Shown: piece by piece, positions 1-9,074 of the stretch
Layout of the letters: each line of letters opens with the position of its first letter
Position numbering within the stretch: the stretch's first letter is position 1
Assembly: GCA_964539095.1 (NCBI GenBank)
Contig: CAZIFL010000010.1
Location: forward strand, 1 to 64,000
From: DAIPKP01 sp964539095
Lineage (GTDB): Bacteria; Synergistota; Synergistia; Synergistales; Aminiphilaceae
DNA length: 64,000 nucleotides
Direction of reading: 5' to 3'
Translations under genes and position numbers: made by a program
The notes under the pieces: generated by a model
What the model was told of the DNA's origin: nothing
Seen by the model: the letters and a program-made list of their open reading frames with translations, nothing else
Databases searched by the model: none

Positions 1-299
1 ACCTGGCTCAGATCCGCCCCGCCGTTCTCTGGAGAGGTGGGGGTTCCCACCGCCACAAAGAGCAGCTCCCCGTGCTGCACCCCCTCCTCAAAGGAGGTGG
101 AAAAACGAAGGCGCCCCTTCTCCACATTCCGGGGCACCATGGTCTCCAGGCCGGGCTCGTAGATGGGGATCTCCCCCCGCTGAAGCCCCTGAATCCGATC
201 CGCATCCTTATCAATACAGAGCACCCGGTTGCCGCTCTCCGCCAACCCGGTGCCCGTCACAAGCCCCACATACCCCGTACCGATCACGGTAATTCGCAT
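1..299 (-). CDS. ugd: UDP-glucose 6-dehydrogenase, N-terminal part (cut by window edge)
   Basis: About the first 99 codons are present; the rest lies outside the window. The family oxidises UDP-glucose to UDP-glucuronate with NAD+ in the cytosol, supplying surface polysaccharide synthesis. Seen here are the N-terminal dinucleotide-binding loop MRITVIGTGYVGLVTG, an acidic end of strand two (VLCIDKDADRI), the segment EIPIYEPGLE typical of this family, and the FVAVGTPTSPE motif. The ATG is supported by a TGGAGG ribosome site on the minus strand at 310-315. GDP-mannose 6-dehydrogenase shares the same N-terminal fold, so the sugar nucleotide is inferred from the YEPGLE segment and not proven by this fragment. 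Confidence 0.85.
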   Translation of the reverse strand, partial: MRITVIGTGYVGLVTGTGLAESGNRVLCIDKDADRIQGLQRGEIPIYEPGLETMVPRNVEKGRLRFSTSFEEGVQHGELLFVAVGTPTSPENGGADLSQ

Positions 300-1054
300 C
301 TATATTCTGCCTCCACATTATGTCAAAAATATAGCGTCCCGAGAGCCCCGAAACCATATGCCTGTTAAAACCCTTTGGTACATGGTACTCGGAAAGAAGG
401 AAGAAAACAAGAGAAAGACAAGACCCTTCTCCACGCCCTTCTGCACCTGTTTTTTACAAGCCCAAAATCCCCGCTTTTGCAAAACTTTTTTCTCGGGGGG
501 GGATTCTTGAATGTGGCTTCGCACAAGGGAATCCCTTACCCGGTTTCTCGGGGCATCGATAGAGTAGCAGGTAACTATGGCACAGTCGCCAGTCCATGAT
601 GGCGGCGGTCATCTGTTAATCGTAGAAGATACCGAGCCACCGGCTGAATTCCAGGTTCGTGATGAGCAGGTAAAAGCTTCGGCTCCAAAACATCTCCTTC
701 CAGAGTGCCTCTCTTCAACTTAGAAAAACGCTCTACTCTTCCTCGATGATCCTCAGACCATGGGATGACAATCCAAGTGCAAAGGGGGCCTTCCCGCTGG
801 CCTTCCTGATTCATCAATTCAACAGTGGATATAACGGAAAAAGGAGAGACAATCATTCCTATCGAAACGGAAATCCTTAATGCAGGGAAACCCACAGATA
901 GAATCCTTTTTTAACACCAAAATATCCACGAAGAAGCTCTGGGAACTGATGCAATCCCGGCAGAACAATTGATACCGTCTCTATAATTAAAATGCAGAGC
1001 TGACAAATGCGAACCAGGTAGAACCACCCGTTCTTTGAACATCTTTCGAAAGCT
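300..1054. other. Gene-poor stretch with a transposon relic
   Basis: No intact gene is convincing here. The part next to ugd (300-540) is rich in A and T and must hold the ugd promoter, but no clear -35/-10 pair was settled. The middle contains the istB relic described separately. The rest (690-1050) has open frames on the minus strand without ribosome sites or recognisable protein motifs. Confidence 0.5.
545..681 (-). pseudogene. IS21-family helper ATPase IstB, C-terminal relic
   Basis: Read on the minus strand from 681 downward, one frame gives RSFYLLITNLEFSRWLGIFY, then D, a stop, then QMTAAIMDWRLCHSYLLL. This follows the C-terminal part of IstB proteins (family pattern: RS-hydrophobic-TTNLEFSRW-IFGD-RMTAAIIDR-HH). 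About 43 codons remain, interrupted by an in-frame TAA, with no Walker motifs and no istA nearby. It is therefore a decayed fragment of an IS21-type insertion sequence and not a working gene. The identification rests on pattern memory of the family over a short span. Confidence 0.6.
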
Positions 1055-1113
1055 TTGTATGCTCCCTTCAGGAACGGCTCTGATGCCGTATATTTCTTGA
1101 AGGGAGCATACAA
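1055..1113 (+). repeat. 16-bp inverted repeat hiding the ribosome site of the muramidase gene
   Basis: TTGTATGCTCCCTTCA at 1055-1070 is exactly complementary to 1098-1113. The 27-base interval contains a further small inverted repeat, ACGGC (1074-1078) with GCCGT (1085-1089). The right arm contains the GAAGGGAG ribosome site of the next gene, so a transcript starting upstream would fold its own translation start into a strong hairpin. Confidence 0.75.
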
Positions 1114-1114
1114 T

Positions 1115-1712
1115 ATGTGCAAGGAGATGCAGTGGAGAGCGGCAGGCGAGACGGGCGAAACAGGAAAAACGGGGGAGACGAAAGAGACCACAGAGATACG
1201 GGAGGCTCTTCCCGCGGCGTTTCTCTCCTACATCATGAGGGTTGAGGGAGGGTACGTGAACCATCCGAAGGATCCCGGGGGGGCCACCAAATACGGCATT
1301 ACCCAGCGGAGCCTGGAGAAGGCCCGGGGGATGCTGGAGGGGCTTCCGGACTCTGTGCGGGATCTTTCCTGTGAGAGGGCTTCCCGTATTTTTTATGCCT
1401 TCTACTATCTTCCTGCAGGGTGTGCCGCCCTCCCCTATCCGCTGCGGCTGGCTCATTTCGATGGGGCGGTACACTGCGGGGTACATCAGGGGGGGAGGCT
1501 ACTGCAGAGAATGCTTAACCGGCTGGGCCTGGGGCTGGAACGTGAGGAGCCGCTGAAGGTGGATGGCCTGGTGGGGCCTCGTACGCTGGAGAGAGTGCTG
1601 CTTTTGCAGCGCTCGGGGGATTTCTGGGGTCATCTGGGGGTTCAGGGGCTTCTGCTGGAGCGCATGGAGTTTTACGGCTCCCTGGCCCGAAAGAACCCGA
1701 AGCAGTACGGCC
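1115..1712 (+). CDS. GH108-type N-acetylmuramidase (3' end lost in assembly gap)
   Basis: Cleaves the glycan strands of peptidoglycan; the family contains phage endolysins and bacterial secretion-activator muramidases. Seen: the GH108 signature RVEGGYVNHPKDPGGATKYG, whose Glu is the expected acid catalyst, followed by FDGAVHCGVHQGGRLLQRML and the VDGLVGPRTLERV segment of the C-terminal peptidoglycan-binding part. A short Gly-Glu-Thr-rich run (GETGETGKTGETKET) precedes the catalytic domain. The ATG at 1115 is preferred over one at 1055 because GAAGGGAG stands nine bases before it. No signal peptide is visible. The open frame runs through the N run into a helicase reading frame, which is an artefact: about 200 codons are seen and the real end is unknown. 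Confidence 0.8.
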
Positions 1713-1812
1713 NNNNNNNNNNNNNNNNNNNNNNNNNNNNNNNNNNNNNNNNNNNNNNNNNNNNNNNNNNNNNNNNNNNNNNNNNNNNNNNNNNNNNNNN
1801 NNNNNNNNNNNN
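1713..1812. other. Assembly gap of 100 N
   Basis: Exactly 100 N characters, the usual placeholder for a scaffold gap of unknown length. The muramidase loses its end and the helicase its start here, so at least one stop and one start codon, and possibly whole genes, are missing. Confidence 0.95.
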
Positions 1813-4800
1813 AATTCTGAAAGATCGCTACGGCACCCTGACACCCCCGGAGTGCCGACTGCTTCAGTTTGCGGCGGTGCTTACGGAGCCGGTGTCTCGG
1901 GAGCTGCTTCTCTCTGTAGAGGAGCCCCTTTTTCCAAAACTTTCCCCGGAGGAGAGAGGTTCTCTTCTGGAGAGACTGATCTCTCTGGAGATGCTTGAGA
2001 TCCCCAAGCCCTTCAAAGAGACATGGGTAGTCCCCCGGGAGATTCGGGAGTTCGCTACCCGGAGGGCTCTTGAAGAACACAACTACCCTCTCCTTCGTGA
2101 TGCGGGGGAAGAGATGCTTCCGCTGCAACAGTTCACCCCCTATATTGGCTATCCCCGGGAAGAGGGGTGGAAGCTCTTCCGATGCATCCGCCGGGCCCTC
2201 TACTCCGGAGACTGGCGGAGCCTGGAAGAACATTGTGCCGCCTATGAGCAGATCTTCCCCTCCCCTCCTCAGGGACTTTCAAAAGACCCTCTCTTCGATA
2301 TTTGCAACTCCCCCTTTGATGGTTCGTGGCTCTGCCGTTATCTCCCCCTGCCTCTCGTCTTTCGGGTGCTCTCCCGTAAGGAGTCGGATTTCTACCTTCG
2401 GAAAGATCTCTCTTCGGAAGATCCCCTCTGGGAGACCCTGAAGAAGATTCTCCTTCGGCTCCCCAAGGCATCCCAAGAGGTTCGCACCGCCTGGCACTCC
2501 TCCTTTTTTCGCATGCTCTGCAGCTACGCCCTTTTTTCGGGGGATGGAGAGATGCTTCGGGAGATACCCCTTCCGGAGGAGTGGATTGCCCAGGCATACC
2601 GGGCCGGGGAAACTCTTTTTTCGGGGGAGATCACCGAGAGCCTCACTCTTTGGGAAGAGGCTCTCCGCAAGCTGGAGCATCAGGATCGCCGGGCGCTCCT
2701 CCCCTTTCCCTACGGCTCTCTCTACGTACTCAACCTGCTGCTTGAAGAAGATCCCGAGCAGTGGGAAAAGGCACAGAGATACCTCAAATATTTGGGGAGT
2801 TTGGGAGAGGAGCCTTTGGAGAATCGGGATATTCTGCTGCGCCTTCTCGCCTTCCGACGGGGCTTTCAGCGGGAGGCGGAGGCTTTGGAGGTGCACTTTC
2901 CACCATCCCGGCTTAAGGAAAAACACCCCTTCACCCAGACACTCTTTTTTCTTGCCCTCTTCTGGATCGCCCCGGAGGCTCTCCCCCGCCGGAGCGAGGA
3001 GCTGGCAGATCTGCATCGCCGCTGCCGAGAGTGCTCTCTCCGCCGCCTGGAGGCGGAGTGTGCAGGGCTTCTGCACGCAGGGGAGCCCCTGGGATATCTG
3101 GAGATGGCCCAAGAGGGAGAGTCTTTTCTTGAGAGTATCCAGCACCCCCCGCTACGGAGCCTGCTCACCCTGAAGAGGGAGTGGCAACGCCTTCTGGAGG
3201 CTCTGGAGCTTCTGGGAACGCCTCCCGGAACCCCGGCCACGGCAAGGCTCAAAAAGAGGGAGAAGCCAGAGCGTCTCATCTGGCGTATATCACTGGAACA
3301 TCCACACACCCCATCACCTGGGATAGCGAAAATCGCCCCGTGGATACAGAAGGAGATCTCCCGGGGGAAGTGGAGCCGTGGTACCCGGGCCAGCGAAAAG
3401 AGGCTTGAGGAGGAACGAGAGGGGGGGACTCTTCTCACCCCCCAGGATTGCAATGTTCTGGATGCCCTGGAAGCTCTTGAGCACCCCCGGCATCGGGGGA
3501 TACAGGGGGGGGATCCTTTTCTCGAAACCCTTGAGGCACTGGAGGGGCACGAACATATCTTCTCCGAAGAATTCGTGGAGCAGCATCTGCAGCTTCAGCG
3601 AGGGGAGCCAAAGCTGCGGATACGCCAGGGAGAGGAGGGGTTCTCTCTGGAGTTTTCCCCCTTTCCCTCCCCGAGAGAGCGGGGGCGAGCGTATCTTCTT
3701 CGGGAGAAGTCTTTCGGGGTTCTGCTCTTCTTCCCCCTCTCCGGGTATGTGCAGAAGATGCTCCAGATTCTGGGAAACTCCCCGGTACTGCATGTTCCTT
3801 CCGAGGGGCGGGAGGCTCTTCTACGAACGCTGAAGGCCCTTTCAGGAAAGATCTCTATGGAGTCCGAAGTTGAGGGAGAACCGGGAGAGGAGGAGCCCCT
3901 GCGCGAGGGGGAGCACCGCCCCTGCATGCGGCTTACCCCCCAGCGGGAGGGACTCTCCTGTGAAATCCGCGTATATCCTCTGGGAGAAGAGGGCCCAGGG
4001 TGCAACCCCGGCGAGGGGGGGAGCCTGCTGATCTTTTCTCGGGAGGGGAAGAACCTGCAGATCTCGCGAGATCTCAAGAGAGAAGAGGAGACTGCCCGGG
4101 GTGTGCTTGCCTGTTGCACCGTTCTGGAGCGGGGGTATCAGGAATCTCCCTGGAGCTGGCATCTCCCCTCTCCCCAGGACTGCCTGGAACTTCTTCTGCA
4201 GATTCGGGAGTGTCCGGAGCTTCTTCGGGTAGAGTGGCCCAGGGGGGAGTCTCTCAAAGTTACCCGCCCCCTCTCCTTTGGAGATCTCTCGGTACAGATC
4301 ACCTCCAAAGAGGAGTGGTTCACCCTTTCGGGAGAGCTGATGATAGAGGAGAACCGTGTGCTCGATATTAAGGAGCTTCTCGAACTTGTGGGAAGATATC
4401 CGGGGCAGTTCATCCCTCTGCAGGACGGGGAGTTTCTCGCCCTTACACGGGAATTCCGGCGCCGCCTGGAGGATCTGCACACCTTCGGCACCCCCCGGGG
4501 AAAGGATTTTCTGCTGCACCCCTCCGCCACCCCTGCGCTGCACCCTCTCTTTGCACAGATCCCCAAAAAGGAGATCTCCCCGGAGTGGCGCGAGAGAACC
4601 GAACGCTTCGAAGCCCTCTCCCAGCTCACCCCCCAGGTCCCCTCCTCTTTTGAAGGCAAGCTGCGAAACTACCAGGAAGAGGGGTTCCGCTGGCTTACCC
4701 GGATGGCCTCTCTGGGGGCGGGGGCCTGCCTTGGGGATGATATGGGGCTCGGCAAGACGATCCAGGCGCTGGCAGCACTTCTCTATCTGGCGGGAAAGGG

Positions 4801-6028
4801 GCCCTCTCTGGTGCTGGCTCCTACCTCGGTATGTATGAACTGGCTTCGGGAGGCCCGGCGCTTTACCCCCGCCCTTACCATGAGCTATCTCGGCGAGGGG
4901 GATCGTGAGGAGATGCTTGCGGCCTCCGCCCCCTATCATCTGATTCTCTGCAGCTACGGCCTTCTCCAGCAAGAGGTGGAGGCTCTTGAGAAGATTTCCT
5001 GGAACTGTATCGTCCTGGACGAAGGACAGGCCATCAAAAACCCCCGCACCCAGCGCTGGAAGAACGTGATGCGGCTAAAGGGCAATTTCCGCCTCATCAC
5101 CAGCGGAACCCCTCTGGAGAACCATCTGGGAGAACTCTGGAGCCTCTTTCGTTTTCTGAACCCCGGCCTTCTGGGATCGCTCAAGAGCTTCAACTCCCGT
5201 TTTGCCTTCCCCATCGAAAAGGAGGGAAACTCCCACGCGGCGAAACGGCTGAAGCGGCTTCTGGAGCCCTTTCTTCTGCGGCGCACCAAGAGCCAGGTTC
5301 TGGAAGAACTCCCCCCGAAGACGGAGATCCTTCTCTCTCTGGAACTCTCCTCTGAAGAAACCGCCCTCTATGAAGCCCTGCGCCGTAAAGCGCTGGATGA
5401 GGTAACAAACGCGTCTCTCTCCCCCGGACAGAGGCGCATCCAGATTCTCTCCCATATCATGAAGCTCCGCAGGGCCTGCTGCCACCCTCGGCTGATTCTT
5501 CCGGGAAGCGGCTCCGGAAGCTCCAAGCTCCAGGCTCTTGAGAAGATTCTCCTGGAGCTTGAGGAAAACCAGCACCGGGCACTGGTCTTCAGTCAGTTTG
5601 TGGATCATCTCTCCCTGGTGCGGGCCTTTCTCGATCGCATCGGAATTGCCTATCAGTATCTGGACGGAAGCACCCCTCTGAAGGAGCGCAAAAAACGGGT
5701 AGACGCCTTTCAGCGGGAGGAGAGCCCCTGCTTTCTCATCAGTCTCAAGGCTGGGGGGATGGGGTTGAATCTCACCGCAGCGGATTATGTGATCCATCTG
5801 GACCCCTGGTGGAACCCCGCGGTGGAGGATCAGGCATCGGACAGGGCGCACCGAATCGGCCAGACCCGGCCGGTAACCATCTACCGGATGGTAGCAAAAG
5901 GCACCATCGAAGAGAAGATCGTGGCACTGCATGAGCACAAGCGGCATCTCGCAGAGGATATTCTTCAGGGGCGAGAGCAGATTGCGGAGATCTCCATGGA
6001 CGAGCTTGTGCGACTTTTACAGGGGTAG
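1813..6028 (+). CDS. SNF2-family helicase-like ATPase (start lost in gap)
   Basis: About 1,400 codons are present. The last third is a SNF2/Rad54-type double-RecA motor: KLRNYQEEGFRWL, Walker A GDDMGLGKTIQALAA near 4735, LAPTSVCMNWLREA, Walker B LDEGQAIKN near 5017, TSGTPLENHLGELWSLF, FLLRRTKSQV, ALVFSQFVDHL, LKAGGMGLNLTAADYVIHLD and the arginine-finger motif DRAHRIGQTRPV. Such motors translocate on duplex DNA and remodel bound proteins such as RNA polymerase. The preceding roughly 900 residues are mostly helical, Leu/Glu/Arg-rich and not recognisable, apart from probable similarity to the bacterial SNF2-associated region just before the motor. Frame is fixed by the long motif-rich tail, which ends LVRLLQG before TAG. 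The size is large for a bacterial SNF2 protein, so part of the N-terminal region may be accessory. Confidence 0.85.
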
Positions 6029-6116
6029 CTTTTCTGAAGCTCTTAGAGTATAATGATTTCAATTTAGAGCAGTACGTCATTCCCGCTTATATCATGAGCC
6101 TGAATGAACCGCAGGA

Positions 6117-6345
6117 GCTGGAGCTTGTGTGTCCCCGGCAGCAAGCATAGTAGTCGGCGAGTGCAGCTTTGCGTCGCGGAGAACCGGCACCGGCACAGGA
6201 CGTGCCGGTGAGCCCCAGCTGCGCCATGGACGGCGCATCTGGGGCGACGGTTCGGAGCAGCAAAGCAAGGGAGCGGTTCGACCACTCGGGAGCCGAGGGG
6301 ACACACAAGCGGAGGCTCCAATTCCAAGGCACAATATAACGTGGA
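6117..6345. repeat. Dispersed hairpin-rich repeat, copy 1 (MITE-like)
   Basis: The core (6120-6310) is bounded by GCTTGTGTGTCCCC and its complement GGGGACACACAAGC. It matches copy 2 (8813-9005) in opposite orientation along its whole length, sharing blocks such as GTGGTCGAACCGCTCCC, GCGCCNTCCATGGCGCA, CGGCACGTCCTGTGCCG and ACGCAAAGCTGCA (given here on the minus strand). The right flank GGAGGCTCC through ATAACGTGG is shared with the partial copy 3 near 26.9 kb. No protein is encoded. Confidence 0.75.
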
Positions 6346-6407
6346 ACAACCCGCTAGTCTCTGTTTGCATGTGGAGATGGCGTCCACAGTAAGGAGGAGT
6401 ACAACCT

Positions 6408-7202
6408 ATGACAACCCAGGGAGAATCTTCTGCCCTTTTTGCACAGCAAATGATCGCTCTGCTCTCCCGGGCGGCTTTTTTCGCCCGCCCCCCCATATCC
6501 CGCTTCTGTGTGGGAGCAGTGGTTCGCGGAGAGAGCGGCGCCCTCTATATGGGGGCCAATATGGAGTTTCCCGGAGGATCTCTGGGCTCCTCCATTCATG
6601 CGGAGCAATCCGCTGTGATGCACGCCTGGCATAAGGGGGAGCGTCGGATTACCCATCTCGCAGTGAATGCACCGCCGTGCGGCCTCTGCCGGCAGTTTCT
6701 CATGGAGCTTCGCGATGGAGAATCTCTTGAAATCTTTCTTCCAGGGGAGGCTCCCCGGACACTTTCGGAGTTTCTCCCCCGGGCTTTCGGCCCCGGAGAC
6801 CTTCATAAGTCTGCCCGCCTTCTGGACGAAAGCATCACCGCGCTCTCCAAGGAAGGGCTTCCTTCTGGTGACCCTGTGGCGGATGCTGCCTTTGAGGCGG
6901 CCCGGAAGAGCTACGCCCCCTATTCCGGGGGGTTTGCGGGGGTTGCTTTAGAGCTTGAAGGTGCAGGGATCGTGGCAGGGCGTTATGCGGAGAATGCCGC
7001 CTTTAATCCCAGCATGTCCCCTCTGGCGTCCGCTCTTACTCTGGCGCTTCTGGAGGGGCATGAGAACCGTAGCGTTCTTCGGGCGGTGCTGGTAGAGGCT
7101 GGGGATACTCCCATAAGCCATCGGAGAGCCTGTGAGGAAGTGCTCGCCTCCTGGGCTCCGGATAGTGAACTTGAGTGCTTTTCGGTTTCGAAAAAGGAAT
7201 AA
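6408..7202 (+). CDS. cdd: Cytidine deaminase, two-domain type
   Basis: Deaminates cytidine and deoxycytidine to uridine and deoxyuridine in pyrimidine salvage. The 264-residue protein resembles the long, E. coli-type enzyme with a catalytic N-terminal domain and a degenerate second domain. The catalytic HAEQ motif (SSIHAEQSAVMHAW) supplies a zinc His and the proton-shuttling Glu, and NAPPCGLCRQFLMEL supplies the two zinc Cys. The second half repeats the fold (AARKSYAPYSGGFAGVALE, YAENAAFNPSMSPL) without the metal ligands, as in E. coli Cdd. An AAGGAGGA ribosome site lies ten bases before the ATG. The gene stands alone after repeat copy 1 and is followed by a promoter for the next gene. Confidence 0.93.
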   Translation: MTTQGESSALFAQQMIALLSRAAFFARPPISRFCVGAVVRGESGALYMGANMEFPGGSLGSSIHAEQSAVMHAWHKGERRITHLAVNAPPCGLCRQFLMELRDGESLEIFLPGEAPRTLSEFLPRAFGPGDLHKSARLLDESITALSKEGLPSGDPVADAAFEAARKSYAPYSGGFAGVALELEGAGIVAGRYAENAAFNPSMSPLASALTLALLEGHENRSVLRAVLVEAGDTPISHRRACEEVLASWAPDSELECFSVSKKE

Positions 7203-7207
7203 AGTTG

Positions 7208-7235
7208 TTGCAGCCTGCGCTACTCATGGTAGAAT
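7208..7235 (+). promoter_or_regulatory. Sigma-70-type promoter for the carboxyltransferase gene
   Basis: TTGCAG, 16 bases, TAGAAT. It sits just behind the cdd stop and about 100 bases ahead of the next start, giving a leader that contains short GC-rich inverted repeats. Confidence 0.5.
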
Positions 7236-7334
7236 ACCCGAGAGTTGGCAGCTTTTACACACAATTTGGCGGAGAAGGCCCCGAAGGGGGCGCCAAGAGA
7301 GCCGCGTTAAGCGGAAAACGGGGAGGTTTTTCTG

Positions 7335-8801
7335 TTGTCTACAGATCATACCAAAAACAATGTGAAGGCATCTGGGAATAGCGGAGAGAATTCGAGCGAA
7401 CCGAAGCATCGCAAGGTAGGGATCACCGAGACCGCCTTTCGGGATGCGCATCAGTCCATCATGGCCACCCGGCTGCGCACGGAGGACATGCTTCCCATAG
7501 CGGAGGCCATGGACGAGGTGGGATACCACTCCATGGAGGTATGGGGAGGGGCTACCTTCGACACCTCCATGCGTTTTCTTGAGCAGTGCCCCTGGGATCG
7601 GCTCCGGCAGATCCGGAAGCGCATGAAAAAGACCAAGCTCCAGATGCTTCTCCGGGGACAGAATCTCGTAGGGTACCGGCACTACGCAGATGACGTGGTG
7701 CGGGAGTTTGTAAAGCGTGCGGTAGGAAACGGCCTGGATATCATCCGAATTTTTGACGCCCTGAACGATCTGCGGAACACCGAGATTGCGGCGGATCAGG
7801 TTAAAAAAGAAGGCGCGCACCTCCAGATGTGCATCTCCTACACCATCTCCCCGGTGCACAGCGTAGAGGCCTTTGGAAGGCTCGCCAAGGATATGAAGGA
7901 GATGGGGGCGGACTCCATCTGCGTGAAGGATATGGCGGGGCTGATCAGCCCGGTGGATGCCAAGAAGCTCGTCCACTCCATCAAGAAGCACACCGACGGC
8001 CTGCCGGTACAGTTCCACTGCCACTACACCAGCGGCATGGCCGCCATGGCCTACTTCGCCGCTCTTGAGGCGGGGGCGGACGTGGTGGACTGTGCCATCT
8101 CTCCCTTCGCCATGGGAACCAGCCAGCCCGCCACGGAGGCCATCGTGGCAGCTCTTATGGGGGGCGAGCTGGATACGAAGATCGACCTGGAGCATCTCCT
8201 GCCGGTATCCAACTACTTCAAGGAACTTCGGGAGAAGTATGCAGACCTTATCATGGGGATGTCCGGGGTGGACGTGAACGTGCTGATCTACCAGATTCCC
8301 GGAGGGATGTACTCCAACCTGCAGAGCCAGCTGAAAGAGCAAAACTCTCTGCACAAGCTTGAGGCGGTGCTGGAAGAGGTTCCCAAGGTGCGTAAAGCCA
8401 TGGGATATCCTCCCCTGGTAACGCCCACCAGCCAGATCGTGGGAACCCAGGCCACCCTGAACGTTCTTCTTGGAAAGCCCTGGAAGATGATCCCCAAGGA
8501 GGTAAAGATGTACTTCCAGGGGTACTACGGCCGTCCCCCCGCAGAGGTGGATCCCGAGGTGGCAAAGATTGCCATCGGCAACGAGAAGCCTATCACCTGC
8601 CGTCCCGGCGAGATGCTGGAGCCGGAGCTGGAGGCCGCTCGGGAGGCCATTAAGCCCTATATCCTTAAACCCGAAGATGTGCTGAGCTACGCCATCTTCC
8701 CCCAGGTAGCCAAGGATTTTCTTCCCAAGCAGTTTGCCCGGGAAACCGGCACCGACGGCGGATTCGAGAAGACCGAAACCGACGGGGTCTATCCCGTATA
8801 G
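7335..8801 (+). CDS. Carboxyltransferase subunit of pyruvate carboxylase / oxaloacetate decarboxylase type
   Basis: A 488-residue HMGL-like TIM-barrel protein that moves a carboxyl group between biotin and pyruvate/oxaloacetate (PycB, OadA or transcarboxylase 5S family). Seen: the start motif VGITETAFRDAHQSIMATR, the WGGATFDTSMRFL segment, LRGQNLVGYRHYADDVV, FDALNDLRN, the metal-site motif HCHYTSGMA and PGGMYSNLQSQLKE, then the conserved C-terminal helical domain (VKMYFQGYYGRPP). It ends there: the biotin-carrier domain with its MKM lysine, present in full-length OadA/PycB, is missing, so a separate biotin carrier and a membrane or biotin carboxylase partner must be encoded elsewhere. Start is TTG with GGGAGG eight bases upstream. 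The physiological reaction cannot be decided from this gene alone. Confidence 0.88.
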   Translation: MSTDHTKNNVKASGNSGENSSEPKHRKVGITETAFRDAHQSIMATRLRTEDMLPIAEAMDEVGYHSMEVWGGATFDTSMRFLEQCPWDRLRQIRKRMKKTKLQMLLRGQNLVGYRHYADDVVREFVKRAVGNGLDIIRIFDALNDLRNTEIAADQVKKEGAHLQMCISYTISPVHSVEAFGRLAKDMKEMGADSICVKDMAGLISPVDAKKLVHSIKKHTDGLPVQFHCHYTSGMAAMAYFAALEAGADVVDCAISPFAMGTSQPATEAIVAALMGGELDTKIDLEHLLPVSNYFKELREKYADLIMGMSGVDVNVLIYQIPGGMYSNLQSQLKEQNSLHKLEAVLEEVPKVRKAMGYPPLVTPTSQIVGTQATLNVLLGKPWKMIPKEVKMYFQGYYGRPPAEVDPEVAKIAIGNEKPITCRPGEMLEPELEAAREAIKPYILKPEDVLSYAIFPQVAKDFLPKQFARETGTDGGFEKTETDGVYPV

Positions 8802-8812
8802 GGGTGGGAATG

Positions 8813-9005
8813 GGAGTTTACATGTCCCCTCCGCTCCGGTGTGGTCGAACCGCTCCCTTGCTTTGCTACTCCGGCCCGTCGCCTCAGATGCGCCATCCAT
8901 GGCGCATCTGAGGCTTGTCGGCACGTCCTGTGCCGCCACCGGACCTCCGCTACGCAAAGCTGCAGTCGCCGACCACAATGTCGCTTCCGGGGACACATAA
9001 ACTCC
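8813..9005. repeat. Dispersed hairpin-rich repeat, copy 2 (MITE-like)
   Basis: The ends are imperfect terminal inverted repeats: GGAGTTTACATGTCCCC at the left, and the complement of the right end reads GGAGTTTATGTGTCCCC (15 of 17 equal). Inside are strong palindromes, for example CAGATGCGCCAT with its complement at 8885-8910 and CGGCACGTCCTGTGCCG. Aligns end to end with copy 1 in the opposite orientation. It lies just after the stop of the carboxyltransferase gene and before its terminator. Confidence 0.75.
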
Positions 9006-9030
9006 AGCTCATCTCATAAGAATATGCAGA

Positions 9031-9068
9031 GAGGCGGAACCCCTGGAGGGATTCCGCCTCTTCTTGTT
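9031..9068 (+). terminator. Rho-independent terminator after the carboxyltransferase gene
   Basis: GAGGCGGAA (9031) pairs with TTCCGCCTC (ending 9060), followed by TTCTTGTTTG. It also separates the convergent MATE gene. Confidence 0.7.
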
Positions 9069-9074
9069 TGTTCG

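Noticed and set aside
575..895. 106-codon open frame on the minus strand beside the istB relic
   Set aside because: Its C-terminal part reads the istB relic in the wrong frame and the rest shows no motif or ribosome site.
1115..1712. Prophage region suggested by the GH108 muramidase
   Set aside because: No holin, tail, capsid or integrase genes were seen around it; GH108 enzymes also occur outside phages. The gap prevents a firmer statement.
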